From the NCBI GenBank assembly GCA_910585665.1, contig CAJUFI010000003.1, positions 47,473 through 111,472 on the forward strand: DNA of 64,000 nt. The letters are read 5' to 3'. This stretch comes from an uncultured Acetatifactor sp. Lineage in GTDB: Bacteria > Bacillota > Clostridia > Lachnospirales > Lachnospiraceae. The position numbers and the translations under genes are program-made. This document shows positions 27,754-37,006 of the stretch, one piece after another; the stretch's first letter is position 1; every line of letters begins with the position of its first letter. A model generated the notes under the pieces. It saw nothing but the letters and a program-made list of their open reading frames with translations. It was not told where the DNA came from and did no database searches.

Positions 27754-28419
27754 ATGCAGATGATGGAAAAATATGGAAGCAGCATATTCCGTGGAGGAGG
27801 CATATCCCCGGGCAGAGCCCATGGAAGAATTGCGGCGGCGATTTGCCTGTGCCTGATTCTTCTCACCAGCTGTGGGGTGGCGAAGGTGCCGGAAGTGGTG
27901 GACACGCCCTCTGTGGCAGTCAGCAAAGAGGGCGAGGTCACCGTATGGCAGGTAGGGCTGTTCGACCGGACGGATTATGTGGTGTCGGAGCTTCGGACCA
28001 TGGCCGTGGAGGAAGCGGGCAGGTTCAACAGCGCCCGGAATCAGGAAGCGGCTGTGGCCGTGGAGAAGGTGGAGGCCCTGGAGGACGGAAACGGCAAAGT
28101 GGTGGTGGCATATCGGTTCGACGGCTGGGAGAGCTGCACGGAGTACCTTGAGGAAGAGCTGTTCTACGGCACGGTGGCGGAAGGGCTGCAGCGGGGAATG
28201 GACAGCAGCGTATCCATGAAGAGCGTGAAGGACGGAGCCCCTCTCTCCGGGGAGCAGCTGGCACAGGAAGCGGACAGCTATGTAATCATCACGGACATGA
28301 AGGCGAATGTGTACTGTCCCGGGAAAGTGTCCTATATCAGCGACGGCTTGGCAGTGAACCAGGACGGCAGCATCGACACGTCAGGTGCTGACGGAAAGGT
28401 GTATATTTTGTTCAAATAG
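27754..28419 (+). CDS. Predicted lipoprotein of unknown function
   Basis: A 221-residue exported protein. A hydrophobic signal segment (IAAAICLCLILLTSCG) ends in a lipobox with Cys near residue 40, so it should be anchored to the outer face of the membrane. The N-terminal region before the hydrophobic core is unusually long (about 25 residues); starts at 27760 or 27763 would shorten it only slightly. The mature part has alternating strands and helices and one later cysteine; no domain is recognised. It sits between recO and glyS and probably shares a transcript with glyS, which may be incidental. Confidence 0.75.
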   Translation: MQMMEKYGSSIFRGGGISPGRAHGRIAAAICLCLILLTSCGVAKVPEVVDTPSVAVSKEGEVTVWQVGLFDRTDYVVSELRTMAVEEAGRFNSARNQEAAVAVEKVEALEDGNGKVVVAYRFDGWESCTEYLEEELFYGTVAEGLQRGMDSSVSMKSVKDGAPLSGEQLAQEADSYVIITDMKANVYCPGKVSYISDGLAVNQDGSIDTSGADGKVYILFK

Positions 28420-28458
28420 TGGGTTTCATTTAAAAAAGCAGAAAGGCATGGTTCGGAT

Positions 28459-29847
28459 ATGGAAAAGACGATGGAAAAAATCAAGGCGCTGGCAAAAGCC
28501 AGGGGCTTCATCTATGCAGGCTCCGAGATTTACGGCGGCCTCGCCAACACCTGGGATTACGGCAACCTGGGCGTGGAACTGAAAAATAATGTGAAAAAGG
28601 CCTGGTGGCAGAAATTCGTGCAGGAGAATCCCTACAATGTGGGCGTGGACTGCGCCATTCTGATGAACCCCCAGACCTGGGTGGCCAGCGGGCATCTGGG
28701 CGGTTTTTCCGATCCCCTGATGGACTGTAGGGAGTGCCATGAGCGCTTCCGCGCCGACAAGCTGATTGAGGACTACTGCGCGGAGAACGGGATTGAGCTC
28801 GGGGAGAGCGTGGACTCCTGGAGCCAGGAGAAGATGAAGGCTTTCGTGGAGGAGCGGAATATCCCCTGCCCCAGCTGCGGAAAGCACAGCTTCACCGATA
28901 TCCGTCAGTTCAACCTGATGTTCAAGACCTTCCAGGGCGTCACGGAGGACGCCAAGAGCGTAGTCTATCTGCGCCCGGAGACTGCCCAGGGCATCTTCGT
29001 GAACTTCAAGAACGTGCAGAGGACTTCCCGCAAGAAGATTCCCTTCGGCATCGGCCAGATCGGCAAGTCCTTCCGCAATGAGATCACGCCGGGAGACTTC
29101 ACCTTCCGCACCAGGGAGTTCGAGCAGATGGAGCTGGAGTTCTTCTGCGAGCCCGGCACGGACATGGAGTGGTTCCAGTATTGGAGAGGCTTCTGCCGTG
29201 ACTGGCTGCTTTCCCTGGGAATCAAGGAGGACGAGATGCGCCTGCGCGACCACAGCCCGGAGGAACTGTGCTTCTACAGCAAAGGCACCACTGACATCGA
29301 ATTCCTGTTCCCCTTCGGCTGGGGCGAGCTGTGGGGCATCGCGGACAGGACGGACTATGACCTGACCCAGCACGCCAATACTTCCGGGGAGGATATGTCT
29401 TACTTTGACGATGAGAAGAAGGAGAAGTACATACCTTACGTCATAGAGCCTTCCCTGGGCGCGGACCGGGTGGTGCTGGCTTTCCTATGCGCGGCTTACA
29501 ACGAGGAGGAGCTGGAGGGCGGCGACATGCGCACGGTGCTGCGGTTCCATCCCGCCCTGGCGCCTGTGAAGATCGGCGTGCTGCCCCTCTCCAAGAAGCT
29601 TGCGGAGGGTGCGGAGAAAATTTACGCCCAGCTGTCCAGGAAGTACAACTGTGAGTATGACGACAGGGGGAACATCGGCAAGAGATACCGCCGCCAGGAT
29701 GAAATCGGCACGCCCTTCTGCGTCACCTATGATTTCGACTCGGAGACGGACGGCTGCGTGACCGTGAGATTCCGGGATTCCATGGATCAGGAGAGAGTGG
29801 CTATCAAGGATTTGGACGCTTATTTTGCGGATAAATTCTATTTCTAG
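28459..29847 (+). CDS. glyS: Glycyl-tRNA synthetase (single-chain, class II)
   Basis: This enzyme charges tRNA-Gly with glycine. The 462-residue protein is the dimeric alpha2 type found in Gram-positive bacteria (also called GlyQS), not the alpha2beta2 type. Visible motifs include the N-terminal GFIYAGSEIYGGLANTWDYG, WVASGHLGGFSDPL, class II motif 2 around FRNEITPGDFTFRTREFEQ, and motif 3 GADRVVLAFL. The C-terminal anticodon-binding domain starts near residue 370. The start may be ATG 28459 or ATG 28471; the former is listed. No T-box leader is present upstream, unlike many Firmicutes glyS genes. Confidence 0.96.
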   Translation: MEKTMEKIKALAKARGFIYAGSEIYGGLANTWDYGNLGVELKNNVKKAWWQKFVQENPYNVGVDCAILMNPQTWVASGHLGGFSDPLMDCRECHERFRADKLIEDYCAENGIELGESVDSWSQEKMKAFVEERNIPCPSCGKHSFTDIRQFNLMFKTFQGVTEDAKSVVYLRPETAQGIFVNFKNVQRTSRKKIPFGIGQIGKSFRNEITPGDFTFRTREFEQMELEFFCEPGTDMEWFQYWRGFCRDWLLSLGIKEDEMRLRDHSPEELCFYSKGTTDIEFLFPFGWGELWGIADRTDYDLTQHANTSGEDMSYFDDEKKEKYIPYVIEPSLGADRVVLAFLCAAYNEEELEGGDMRTVLRFHPALAPVKIGVLPLSKKLAEGAEKIYAQLSRKYNCEYDDRGNIGKRYRRQDEIGTPFCVTYDFDSETDGCVTVRFRDSMDQERVAIKDLDAYFADKFYF

Positions 29848-29918
29848 GCAATGTGCGGATTGGGGGGCAGAAGGGATTCTTCTGCCTCTTTTTCGGCGTG
29901 ACAGGTGGAGGAAGGTAC

Positions 29919-32900
29919 ATGAATCGGACGGAAGCTTTCCAGGTATTGGGAATCGAGGCGACAAAAGAGGAACGGGAGATCAAGAATGCCTACCGGAGCA
30001 GGCTGGCTGTGACGAATCCGGAGGACGATCCCGAGGGGTTCAAGCGGCTGCGGAAGGCCTACGAGGAGGCCTGCAGATACGCGAAAGAGGAAGAGGAGGA
30101 TTCGGAGGCGGAGCAGCCCCGGGACACTACGCCCTCCGGCCTCTGGCTGGAGCGGGCCGCTGAAATCTATGGAAATATACGTTCGAGACAGGACATAGGG
30201 CTCTGGAAGGAGCTTTTTGACGATGACATCTTTCTCTCCCTGGAGGAGGAAGAGAACTGCCGCCTGAAGCTGCTGGGGTTCCTGACAGAGCATTTTAAGC
30301 TGCCCACGGAGGTCTGGAAGCTTCTGGACAGGAAATTGTCCATCGTCCGGGACGCGAAGTACCTGCGGGAGAAGCTGCCCGCCAATTTCATGCATTTCAT
30401 CATCAACCGGTGCGAGCGGGGCGAGGACCTGGAGTTTGGCCAGTTCGAGGGCCCGGAGACGGCGGATTATGACCTGTTCCTGGAGTGCTATGACCGCTGC
30501 TGGCAGGCGCTCCACGAGGACCGGCTGGAGGAGGCCGAAAGCTGTCTGCGGGACGCGGACGCCTGCGGCATACGCCACCCGGCTGTGGAAGTGAGCCGGG
30601 CCAATCTCTACGTGCGGCAGGGAAAGGTGGAGGAAGCGGTGGAGCTTCTGGAGGGGGAGCTTCGCAAGTACCCGAAGGACGCCATGATCAGCTACAACTT
30701 CGCCGAGATACTCTGGGGCCAGAAGGACGGGGCCCAGGGGCGCTACCGGGAGCGTGCGGCCCAGCTATACCAGGAGCTGAAGGCTCAGAACGACAGCCAT
30801 TACATGGCGAATGTACGGCTGACGGAGTGGTATTACGAAAAGGGGCGCTGCCGGGAGGCGAAAAAGTGCGCCGAGAAGGTGCTGGCGGCGGGAAGCGATG
30901 AGGCTTTCGTGGATCTCCTTGTGAAGGTCAATAAAGAGATTGAGAGGGAGCTGGTGGACAGGTACCGGAAGGACAAAAGCTGGGAGCCTGCCCTGGAACT
31001 GTGTTGGTGCTATCTGCAGGACGGGAAGATTTCCCAGGGCATCCGCCTGGCCCTCTGGCTGGAAAAGCAGCTGCCGCCGGAAAAGGAATCGGAATACAAC
31101 GGACTGATGGCAAAGCTTTACGTAGAACAGGCAGAGTACGAGCTGTCCGTCACCATGGCCCAGGCCTGGGAGGCCTCTCTGAAAAAGAAGATGGAGCAGG
31201 AGGCAGACGGGGAGGAGGAGCGGAAGGACAAAGACCGGCTGCGGCAGGCCCATCTGATCAGGATGCAGTGCTACCACAGCCTTGGCTTCAAGGACAGCGC
31301 GAACTTCGGGCTTGCCATTCAGGAGGGCGAGGGGATCCTTGCGGGCGACATCAAGGACGTGGGGATCCTGCTGGAGATGGCGCAGATCTACACGGAGATG
31401 GAGGAGTATGAGCGCAGCCTGGAGATCTCCGAGAAATTGATTGCGGAATTCCAGGTCTATGCGGCCTATGCCTCCTCCCTGGAGAATTCCAGGAGGCAGC
31501 TGGACGCCGGCGGCGTAGTCAGGAACGCGTCCCAGTGCATCCGGTATTTCCCCACATTTGTCAAATCCTACGAGTATCTGGCCAAAGTGTATCTGGATCT
31601 GAACCGCAGGGAAGATTTCGACAAGGTGTTGGAGGATGCGGAGAAAAACGGCGTGGAGAGTGTGATCTTGGACGCCTACCGCTTCCAGATGCGGGAGCAG
31701 GTCATGGACGTGGCTGCGCTGAACGGCAAGCTGAAGGAATTCCGGAAAACCTACTTCAAGCATGTGGAGGAAGGGGACGTGGGGTATTATGACAGCGGCC
31801 TTCCGATTCTGACGGAGTATCTGTACCATTATCCGGACGACTTCATGCTGGTGGAGCGGGCAATCTTCCACAGGGCCGCCCACCGCCTGGAGGAGGCTAG
31901 GGAAGATTTCGAGAAAGCCCTCTACATAAATCCCGCCAACCCCTACGCGCTGAACGGTCTGAGCTTAACGTACAAGTATCTGGGGGATTATGAGAGGGCG
32001 CTGTTCTATCTCAAAAAGGCGATTCTGTACATGGACAAGGACATGTCCCTGGTGATCTATGCGGACATGGGGAATCTCTACGGGCTTTTGGGCAATCCGA
32101 AGATGGCCTACGGGGCCTACAGGCAGTATGAACAGCTGGCGGGGGCCTGTAGGAGCAACTGGTTCGGCGACAATCTGGCCGAGTTTGCCATGCGGATGGG
32201 ACAGACAGAGGAGGCGGCGTCCGTCTATGAACGATATTACGCCAAGAACAGCCTGGCCCGATATGAGAAGCTGGTGGAACTGTACAACAGCACAGGGGAG
32301 AAGGACAAGGCGGAGCGCACGCTGAGGCAGTGGGCCAGGGAGATAAACGTAGGCTTCGCGGGGGCTGTGGCCCCGCTGCGGCGCATGCTGTTCCCGGCTT
32401 CCGGGAAGAAGAGTGACGTGGCGTCCTATCCGGCGTACTACTGCAGCAAGGGCTGGACGGCGCTGATATACGGAAATAAGCATGAAGCCATCTGGAATTT
32501 TGACAAAATGTTCCGGAACGGCCTGGTGGAAAGCACCATGGAGGGGAAAATCTGCGATGCCGTCTTCGCCTGCATCCTCTGCGGGAACCACAGAAAAGGC
32601 CGGCTGTACGCCGGGAAACTGCAGCGCTGGCTGGAGGACGAGAAGAAAACCGGGAAGCACAAGTATTACAACAAACAAAAAGGACATCTTCTGGTGGAGT
32701 TTTTGGCCTCTTACTACACGGCGACGCCGGAGGCTTTGCAGGAACTGCTGGACCGGGAGGACAGATGTGAAATCTGCCATTCCTGCACGAACCCCCTGTG
32801 CAAGGAGCTGGAGGGGGCCAGGATTCTGCTGCTCCTCCGGACAGGCAAAAGGAATGAGGCCCGGGAGATGGTCAGCCAGAACCTGAAAATCCAGCCCTGG

Positions 32901-32951
32901 AACGAGTTCCTGCTGGCGGTAAAACATATAGAATTCCACGATGTGCTGTGA
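29919..32951 (+). CDS. J-domain-like protein with TPR array
   Basis: A 1010-residue cytoplasmic protein. Residues 1-60 resemble a J domain (EAFQVLGIEATKEEREIKNAYR), but the HPD tripeptide needed to stimulate DnaK is absent (the position reads NPEDDPEGF). The rest is a long helical repeat region with tetratricopeptide-like units, clear at about 190-270 and 630-760 (NPANPYALNGLSLTYKYLGD). A Cys-rich segment CEICHSCTNPLCKE lies near 950 and may bind metal. It probably acts as a scaffold for protein-protein contacts; no function is known. ATG 29919 follows GGAGGAAGG; the upstream in-frame start at 29853 lacks a site. Confidence 0.8.
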   Translation: MNRTEAFQVLGIEATKEEREIKNAYRSRLAVTNPEDDPEGFKRLRKAYEEACRYAKEEEEDSEAEQPRDTTPSGLWLERAAEIYGNIRSRQDIGLWKELFDDDIFLSLEEEENCRLKLLGFLTEHFKLPTEVWKLLDRKLSIVRDAKYLREKLPANFMHFIINRCERGEDLEFGQFEGPETADYDLFLECYDRCWQALHEDRLEEAESCLRDADACGIRHPAVEVSRANLYVRQGKVEEAVELLEGELRKYPKDAMISYNFAEILWGQKDGAQGRYRERAAQLYQELKAQNDSHYMANVRLTEWYYEKGRCREAKKCAEKVLAAGSDEAFVDLLVKVNKEIERELVDRYRKDKSWEPALELCWCYLQDGKISQGIRLALWLEKQLPPEKESEYNGLMAKLYVEQAEYELSVTMAQAWEASLKKKMEQEADGEEERKDKDRLRQAHLIRMQCYHSLGFKDSANFGLAIQEGEGILAGDIKDVGILLEMAQIYTEMEEYERSLEISEKLIAEFQVYAAYASSLENSRRQLDAGGVVRNASQCIRYFPTFVKSYEYLAKVYLDLNRREDFDKVLEDAEKNGVESVILDAYRFQMREQVMDVAALNGKLKEFRKTYFKHVEEGDVGYYDSGLPILTEYLYHYPDDFMLVERAIFHRAAHRLEEAREDFEKALYINPANPYALNGLSLTYKYLGDYERALFYLKKAILYMDKDMSLVIYADMGNLYGLLGNPKMAYGAYRQYEQLAGACRSNWFGDNLAEFAMRMGQTEEAASVYERYYAKNSLARYEKLVELYNSTGEKDKAERTLRQWAREINVGFAGAVAPLRRMLFPASGKKSDVASYPAYYCSKGWTALIYGNKHEAIWNFDKMFRNGLVESTMEGKICDAVFACILCGNHRKGRLYAGKLQRWLEDEKKTGKHKYYNKQKGHLLVEFLASYYTATPEALQELLDREDRCEICHSCTNPLCKELEGARILLLLRTGKRNEAREMVSQNLKIQPWNEFLLAVKHIEFHDVL

Positions 32952-32983
32952 AGCCTGGGAATGTGGTTTTTCAGGGTTGGCGG

Positions 32984-33012
32984 TTGTCTTTTCCCTGCCG
33001 ATATCTTATAAT
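32984..33012 (+). promoter_or_regulatory. Predicted sigma-A promoter for mnmA
   Basis: TTGTCT (32984-32989) and TATAAT (33007-33012) have a 17-base spacer. The transcribed leader is about 50 bases. Confidence 0.72.
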
Positions 33013-33068
33013 AGACAAAGAAACGGGAATGACAGGCCCGTCGGAGGGCCCGGGGAGGATTGGTGGGC

Positions 33069-34139
33069 ATGAAGGAGAAGGTAGTGGTAGGCATGTCGGG
33101 AGGGGTGGACTCCTCTGCGGCCGCCTATCTGTTGAAAGAACAGGGCTATGAGGTCATAGGCGTCACCATGCAGATATGGCCGGAGGGCGCGGACGCCGAG
33201 GGCGGATGCTGCGGCCTGACGGCTGTGGAGGACGCCAGGCGGGTGGCCCAGGTGCTGGGGATTCCCCATTATGTGATGAATTTCAGGGAGGAATTCCAGA
33301 CCCACGTGATTGACTATTTCGTGGAGGAATACCTCCATGGCCGGACGCCCAATCCCTGCATCGCCTGTAACCGCTACGTAAAGTGGGAGGCGCTTCTTCG
33401 CAGGAGCCTTGCCCTGGGGGCGGACTACATCGCCACCGGCCATTATGCCAGGGTGGAGCGGCTGCCCAACGGCCGCCTTGCCCTTCGGCGCTGCGCGGCG
33501 GGGGAGAAGGACCAGACATATGCCCTCTATAACCTGACCCAGGAGCAGCTGGCCCGCACGCTGATGCCGGTGGGGGAATACGGGAAGGACCAGATACGCC
33601 GCATGGCGGAGCAGGCCGGCCTTCCGGTGGCCCACAAGCCGGACAGCCAGGAAATCTGTTTCGTGCCAGACGACGACTATGCCGGCTTCATTGACAGGGC
33701 TGCGGGGGAGCGCGTGCCTGGCCCGGGCAATTTCGTGGACGCGGACGGAAAAGTCCTGGGACGCCACAGGGGCATCACCCATTACACGATCGGACAGCGC
33801 AGAGGGCTGGAGCTGCCCATGGGGGAACGGGTCTACGTGACCGGGATCCGGCCGGAGACGGACGAGGTGGTCGTCGGCAGGAACGAGGATATCTTCACCC
33901 GGGAAGTGCTCTGCCATCAGGTGAGCTTCATGGCGGTGGAGGATCTGACTAAGCCCCGGGAAGCGGTGGCGAAGATTCGCTACAACCACAGGGGAGAACG
34001 GTGCATCGTCGAAAAACAGCCGGACGGGCGTGTGCTGGCCACCTTCGGACAGCCGGTCAGGGCCGCCACGCCGGGGCAGTCCATCTGCTTCTACGATGGG
34101 GAATATGTGCTGGGCGGCGGCGTCATCGTATCCGGGTGA
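33069..34139 (+). CDS. mnmA: tRNA-specific 2-thiouridylase MnmA
   Basis: MnmA adds sulfur to U34 of Lys, Glu and Gln tRNAs, using ATP and a persulfide donor. The 356-residue protein has the PP-loop GMSGGVDSSAAA (about 8-19), the catalytic cysteine in NPCIACNRYVKW (near 96-99) and the second in SQEICFVPDDD (near 197). GRHRGITHYTIGQRRGL is the conserved segment before the C-terminal domains. I preferred ATG 33069; TTG 33060 and GTG 33063 in the same frame are possible, and the GGGGAGGAT site lies between 4 and 10 bases away depending on the choice. No cysteine desulfurase gene is adjacent. Confidence 0.95.
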   Translation: MKEKVVVGMSGGVDSSAAAYLLKEQGYEVIGVTMQIWPEGADAEGGCCGLTAVEDARRVAQVLGIPHYVMNFREEFQTHVIDYFVEEYLHGRTPNPCIACNRYVKWEALLRRSLALGADYIATGHYARVERLPNGRLALRRCAAGEKDQTYALYNLTQEQLARTLMPVGEYGKDQIRRMAEQAGLPVAHKPDSQEICFVPDDDYAGFIDRAAGERVPGPGNFVDADGKVLGRHRGITHYTIGQRRGLELPMGERVYVTGIRPETDEVVVGRNEDIFTREVLCHQVSFMAVEDLTKPREAVAKIRYNHRGERCIVEKQPDGRVLATFGQPVRAATPGQSICFYDGEYVLGGGVIVSG

Positions 34140-34217
34140 GGCCCGGTGAGACTGGCACTTTTTGTCGGGGATAGGCATATCATAACAGGACTGACGATTG
34201 CATATATGGGAGATGCT

Positions 34218-34757
34218 ATGGATTTGTCTTTTGGGGAAAGAAAACCTTTTCAGAGGAGCCGTTTCGGTTTTGTGACAGGCACCATCGTGGAGCTGACGCC
34301 GGCCAGGGCAGGAGGGAGGCGTTCCGACGGCTGTACCATATTCGCCATGGTGGAGGATATGGACGGGAACACCGTGAACTTCCTGCTGACGCCTGCCACT
34401 TATGTGGTGGAGTTCGAGACATTGTCCGTGGGGATGCGGTGCACCTTCTGGTATGACAGGAACGCACCCATGCCTTTGATCTATCCGCCCCAGTACAATG
34501 CCGTGGCGGCGGCCCAGGAGAAGAACGGCCGGATGGTGGATGTGGACTGGTATGACGGGGAACTGGTGAACGAAAACCAGACGCTGCAGCTGAACCTGGA
34601 CGGAAGGGTGGACGTGCGGACCGCCAATAACCAGTATTTTCAGGGAAATCCCGCAGGCCATAATCTGGTGGTCATCTACGATAATTCTACCAGAAGCATT
34701 CCGGCCCAGACCACGCCGCGGAAAGTAGTGGTCCTGTGCGATTTCTGCGGAAGGTGA
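34218..34757 (+). CDS. Protein of unknown function, possible beta-barrel
   Basis: A 179-residue soluble protein, rich in beta-strand-forming residues (GFVTGTIVELTPARAGGRRS; YVVEFETLSVGMRCTFWYD), which could form OB-like folds. There is no signal peptide or membrane segment, and the two cysteines near the end (LCDFCGR) could bind metal. I do not recognise a family. ATG 34218 has GGGAG (34208-34212) five bases upstream, while the longer frame from 34146 has none. It follows mnmA by 78 bases and may be on the same transcript. Confidence 0.65.
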   Translation: MDLSFGERKPFQRSRFGFVTGTIVELTPARAGGRRSDGCTIFAMVEDMDGNTVNFLLTPATYVVEFETLSVGMRCTFWYDRNAPMPLIYPPQYNAVAAAQEKNGRMVDVDWYDGELVNENQTLQLNLDGRVDVRTANNQYFQGNPAGHNLVVIYDNSTRSIPAQTTPRKVVVLCDFCGR

Positions 34758-34870
34758 CAGGATTTGTCCGTGTAAGGGAATCTGACGGACGGCGGGCGGA
34801 AGGGACTTGCTTTCGGCCCGCCATTGTGTAGGGGGTGCAGGCCATTCCTTACAGGAGAGAGGAAGAGGAT

Positions 34871-35860
34871 ATGTTTTTCAAATGTAAGAATTGCGGCGGC
34901 AATGTGGTATACAGCCCGGAGAGGCACGGCATGTTCTGCCCTTTCTGCGAGAGCGAGGGGAGCAGCCAGCGGGCGGAGGGACAGACCGGCTCGCTGACCC
35001 TTTGCCCCAACTGCGGGGGTGAGGTGGCGGTGCAGGAGCACACTTCCGCTACCCAGTGCCCCTATTGCGACAGCTATCTGATTTTCAATGAAAGGGTGGA
35101 GGGGCAGTATGCGCCCCGGATGATGATTCCCTTCCAGCTGGGGAAGGAGAGCTGCAAGCAGTTTCTGCGGGAGAATTTCAAACGGTGCCGTTTTGCCCCT
35201 ACGGACTTCCTGTCCGAGGCGCGGCTGAACAGCATGCAGGGCATCTATGTGCCCTACTGGTTCTATGACTACAGTGTTGACTGCCAGTTCCGGGGAGAGG
35301 GGACCAAAATCAGGGTCTGGCGCAGCGGGGACAAGGAGTACACCGAGACCAGCGTCTATTCCGTCTATCGCAGAATGGACATCGACTTTGAGAAGATTCC
35401 GGTGGACGCGTCGGAGCAGATGCCGGATGACGTGATGGAGCTGATAGCGCCTTTCCAATACGGGCAGCTGACGGATTTCCAGCCGGAGTACATGTCCGGA
35501 TTCTACGGGGAGAAGTACAACATGGAATCCGCGGCGGTGGAAGAAAGGGCCAGGGCGCTGATGCGGGAGGACGCGGGCAAGCTCCTCAGAGAGAGCTATG
35601 CCGGATACAGCTCCGTATGCCCGGCCCGGGAGGACATCTCGGTGAAGAACGCCAGGGCCGCCTATGGCCTGCTTCCGGTATGGAAGTACATATATCGGTA
35701 TCGGGAACAGGACTATCCTTTCTACGTGAACGGCCAGACCGGGAAAATCGTGGGCACGGCTCCCTTTTCCACGGCCAAGTTCTGGGCCTATACCGGCACG
35801 CTGTGGGGGTGCGCAACGGTTGCGCTGGCGCTTCTGCAGGTTCTGCTGGGCCTGCTGTGA
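34871..35860 (+). CDS. Zinc-ribbon membrane protein
   Basis: A 329-residue protein with four CxxC pairs in the first 75 residues (CKNCGG, CPFCES, CPNCGG, CPYCDS), forming one or two zinc ribbons of the TFIIB/rubredoxin type. A central region of unknown fold follows (VPYWFYDYSVDCQFRG, with a YSVYRR segment). A single hydrophobic segment at the C-terminus (about 308-329) probably anchors it in the membrane with the ribbons in the cytoplasm. The start follows GAGGAAGAGGA. The next gene encodes a TPM-domain membrane protein, and such pairs suggest a joint, still unknown, envelope role. Confidence 0.72.
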   Translation: MFFKCKNCGGNVVYSPERHGMFCPFCESEGSSQRAEGQTGSLTLCPNCGGEVAVQEHTSATQCPYCDSYLIFNERVEGQYAPRMMIPFQLGKESCKQFLRENFKRCRFAPTDFLSEARLNSMQGIYVPYWFYDYSVDCQFRGEGTKIRVWRSGDKEYTETSVYSVYRRMDIDFEKIPVDASEQMPDDVMELIAPFQYGQLTDFQPEYMSGFYGEKYNMESAAVEERARALMREDAGKLLRESYAGYSSVCPAREDISVKNARAAYGLLPVWKYIYRYREQDYPFYVNGQTGKIVGTAPFSTAKFWAYTGTLWGCATVALALLQVLLGLL

Positions 35861-36015
35861 CCTGTCGGAGGAGATGGGTGAGTGCGTGTCGGGCGGAAGG
35901 CGCGGCCCTGGGGCCTGGACAATACGCGAGGACTGAGGAATCAGAGAAGCGCCCCGGGGCGGAAGGCATGAGATAAGACAAGAAAGTGCCATGGGGATCA
36001 TGGCGGAGGAAGAAG

Positions 36016-36921
36016 ATGGAAGATGATTTCAAGAAAGAGGCGAGAAAGCAGTATCTGCATTATTTCCGCTTTTGGTTTCTGGGGATAGCGGTTCTGGCGG
36101 CGGCCTGCATCGTGATGATATTCGTGCAGCGGGCCCGGAACAATGCGCCCAGGGCCAACACGGACGCGCCGGTGGAGCGGGTATACGACTATGCGGATGT
36201 GCTCACGGACCAGGAAGAAGAGAATCTGCGGGAGTACATAGACAGGGCGGAGAAGAAGCTGCATATCGATATCGTGCTGGTGACCTTCAGCAAGTCCGTG
36301 GAGGGCGAGGAGGCCCTGGAACAGGGGCTCGACTCCAGGGACTGGGAGCGGAATATGCAGACCATCGCGGACAACTTCTGGGACCAGAACCGGTTCGGCT
36401 ACAACAAGGGCTTCGAGGGGGACGGCGTCCTCCTTCTGCACAACTGGTACCAGGGCCAGAACGGGGAGCACCTCTCCACCAGCGGCAGCGTGGAGGCGCG
36501 GTTCAGCGTCAGCGACATCGACCAGGTGCTCTACGCGGTGGACGATTATTATGCCTCCGACCCCTACAGAGCCTACATGGCCTATGTGAAAGAGGTGGAG
36601 CGCCTGATGGGGCATTCCCTGAGCCTGCCCTTTTCCTGGGGGCTGGTGATCGTTCTGCCCATCCTGGTGGCGGTTTTCTACGCGGTCAACGGCGCCTCCC
36701 AGAAGAAGGCCCGGAACACGGTGGCAGTGAACGCGTACGTGACGGGCGGGAAACCTGAACTAAACGGTCAGGAGGATGTTTTGATACGGAAAAACGTCAC
36801 AAGCCGGCGCATCGAGACCCAGACCGCCAAGGGAGGTTCGGGAGGCGGCAGCAGCGGAGGAGGCGGGCACCACCGCAGCAGCAGCGGGGCCAGCCACGGC
36901 GGCGGAAGCCACCGTCACTGA
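36016..36921 (+). CDS. TPM-domain membrane protein
   Basis: A 301-residue membrane protein with an N-terminal transmembrane segment (about 16-35), an extracellular TPM domain (VYDYADVLTDQEEENLREYI, then LHIDIVLVTFS, about 55-200), a second membrane segment (about 210-232) and a cytoplasmic Gly/Ser/His-rich tail (GGGSSGGGGHHRSSSG). The TPM (YgcG/Psb32) family includes phosphatases and assembly factors, but most bacterial members are uncharacterised. The Gly-rich ending is typical of the family. ATG 36016 has GGAGGAAG about 5 bases upstream. It lies 155 bases after the zinc-ribbon gene. Confidence 0.82.
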   Translation: MEDDFKKEARKQYLHYFRFWFLGIAVLAAACIVMIFVQRARNNAPRANTDAPVERVYDYADVLTDQEEENLREYIDRAEKKLHIDIVLVTFSKSVEGEEALEQGLDSRDWERNMQTIADNFWDQNRFGYNKGFEGDGVLLLHNWYQGQNGEHLSTSGSVEARFSVSDIDQVLYAVDDYYASDPYRAYMAYVKEVERLMGHSLSLPFSWGLVIVLPILVAVFYAVNGASQKKARNTVAVNAYVTGGKPELNGQEDVLIRKNVTSRRIETQTAKGGSGGGSSGGGGHHRSSSGASHGGGSHRH

Positions 36922-37006
36922 CCGGAATCATCGCAGTCCGCCCGGTACCCGCGCCGACGAGCGCAAAATCATAAAACAACAGCGGAACTGGAATAGGAGA
37001 AAAGAT

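Noticed and set aside
28420..28458. T-box riboswitch before glyS
   Set aside because: The gap is only 39 bases, and no T-box or specifier hairpin is seen further upstream, where the lipoprotein gene lies.
34785..34830. Terminator after the unknown gene at 34218-34757
   Set aside because: GGCGGGC and GCCCGCC can pair, but no T-run follows (ATTGTG), so support is too weak.
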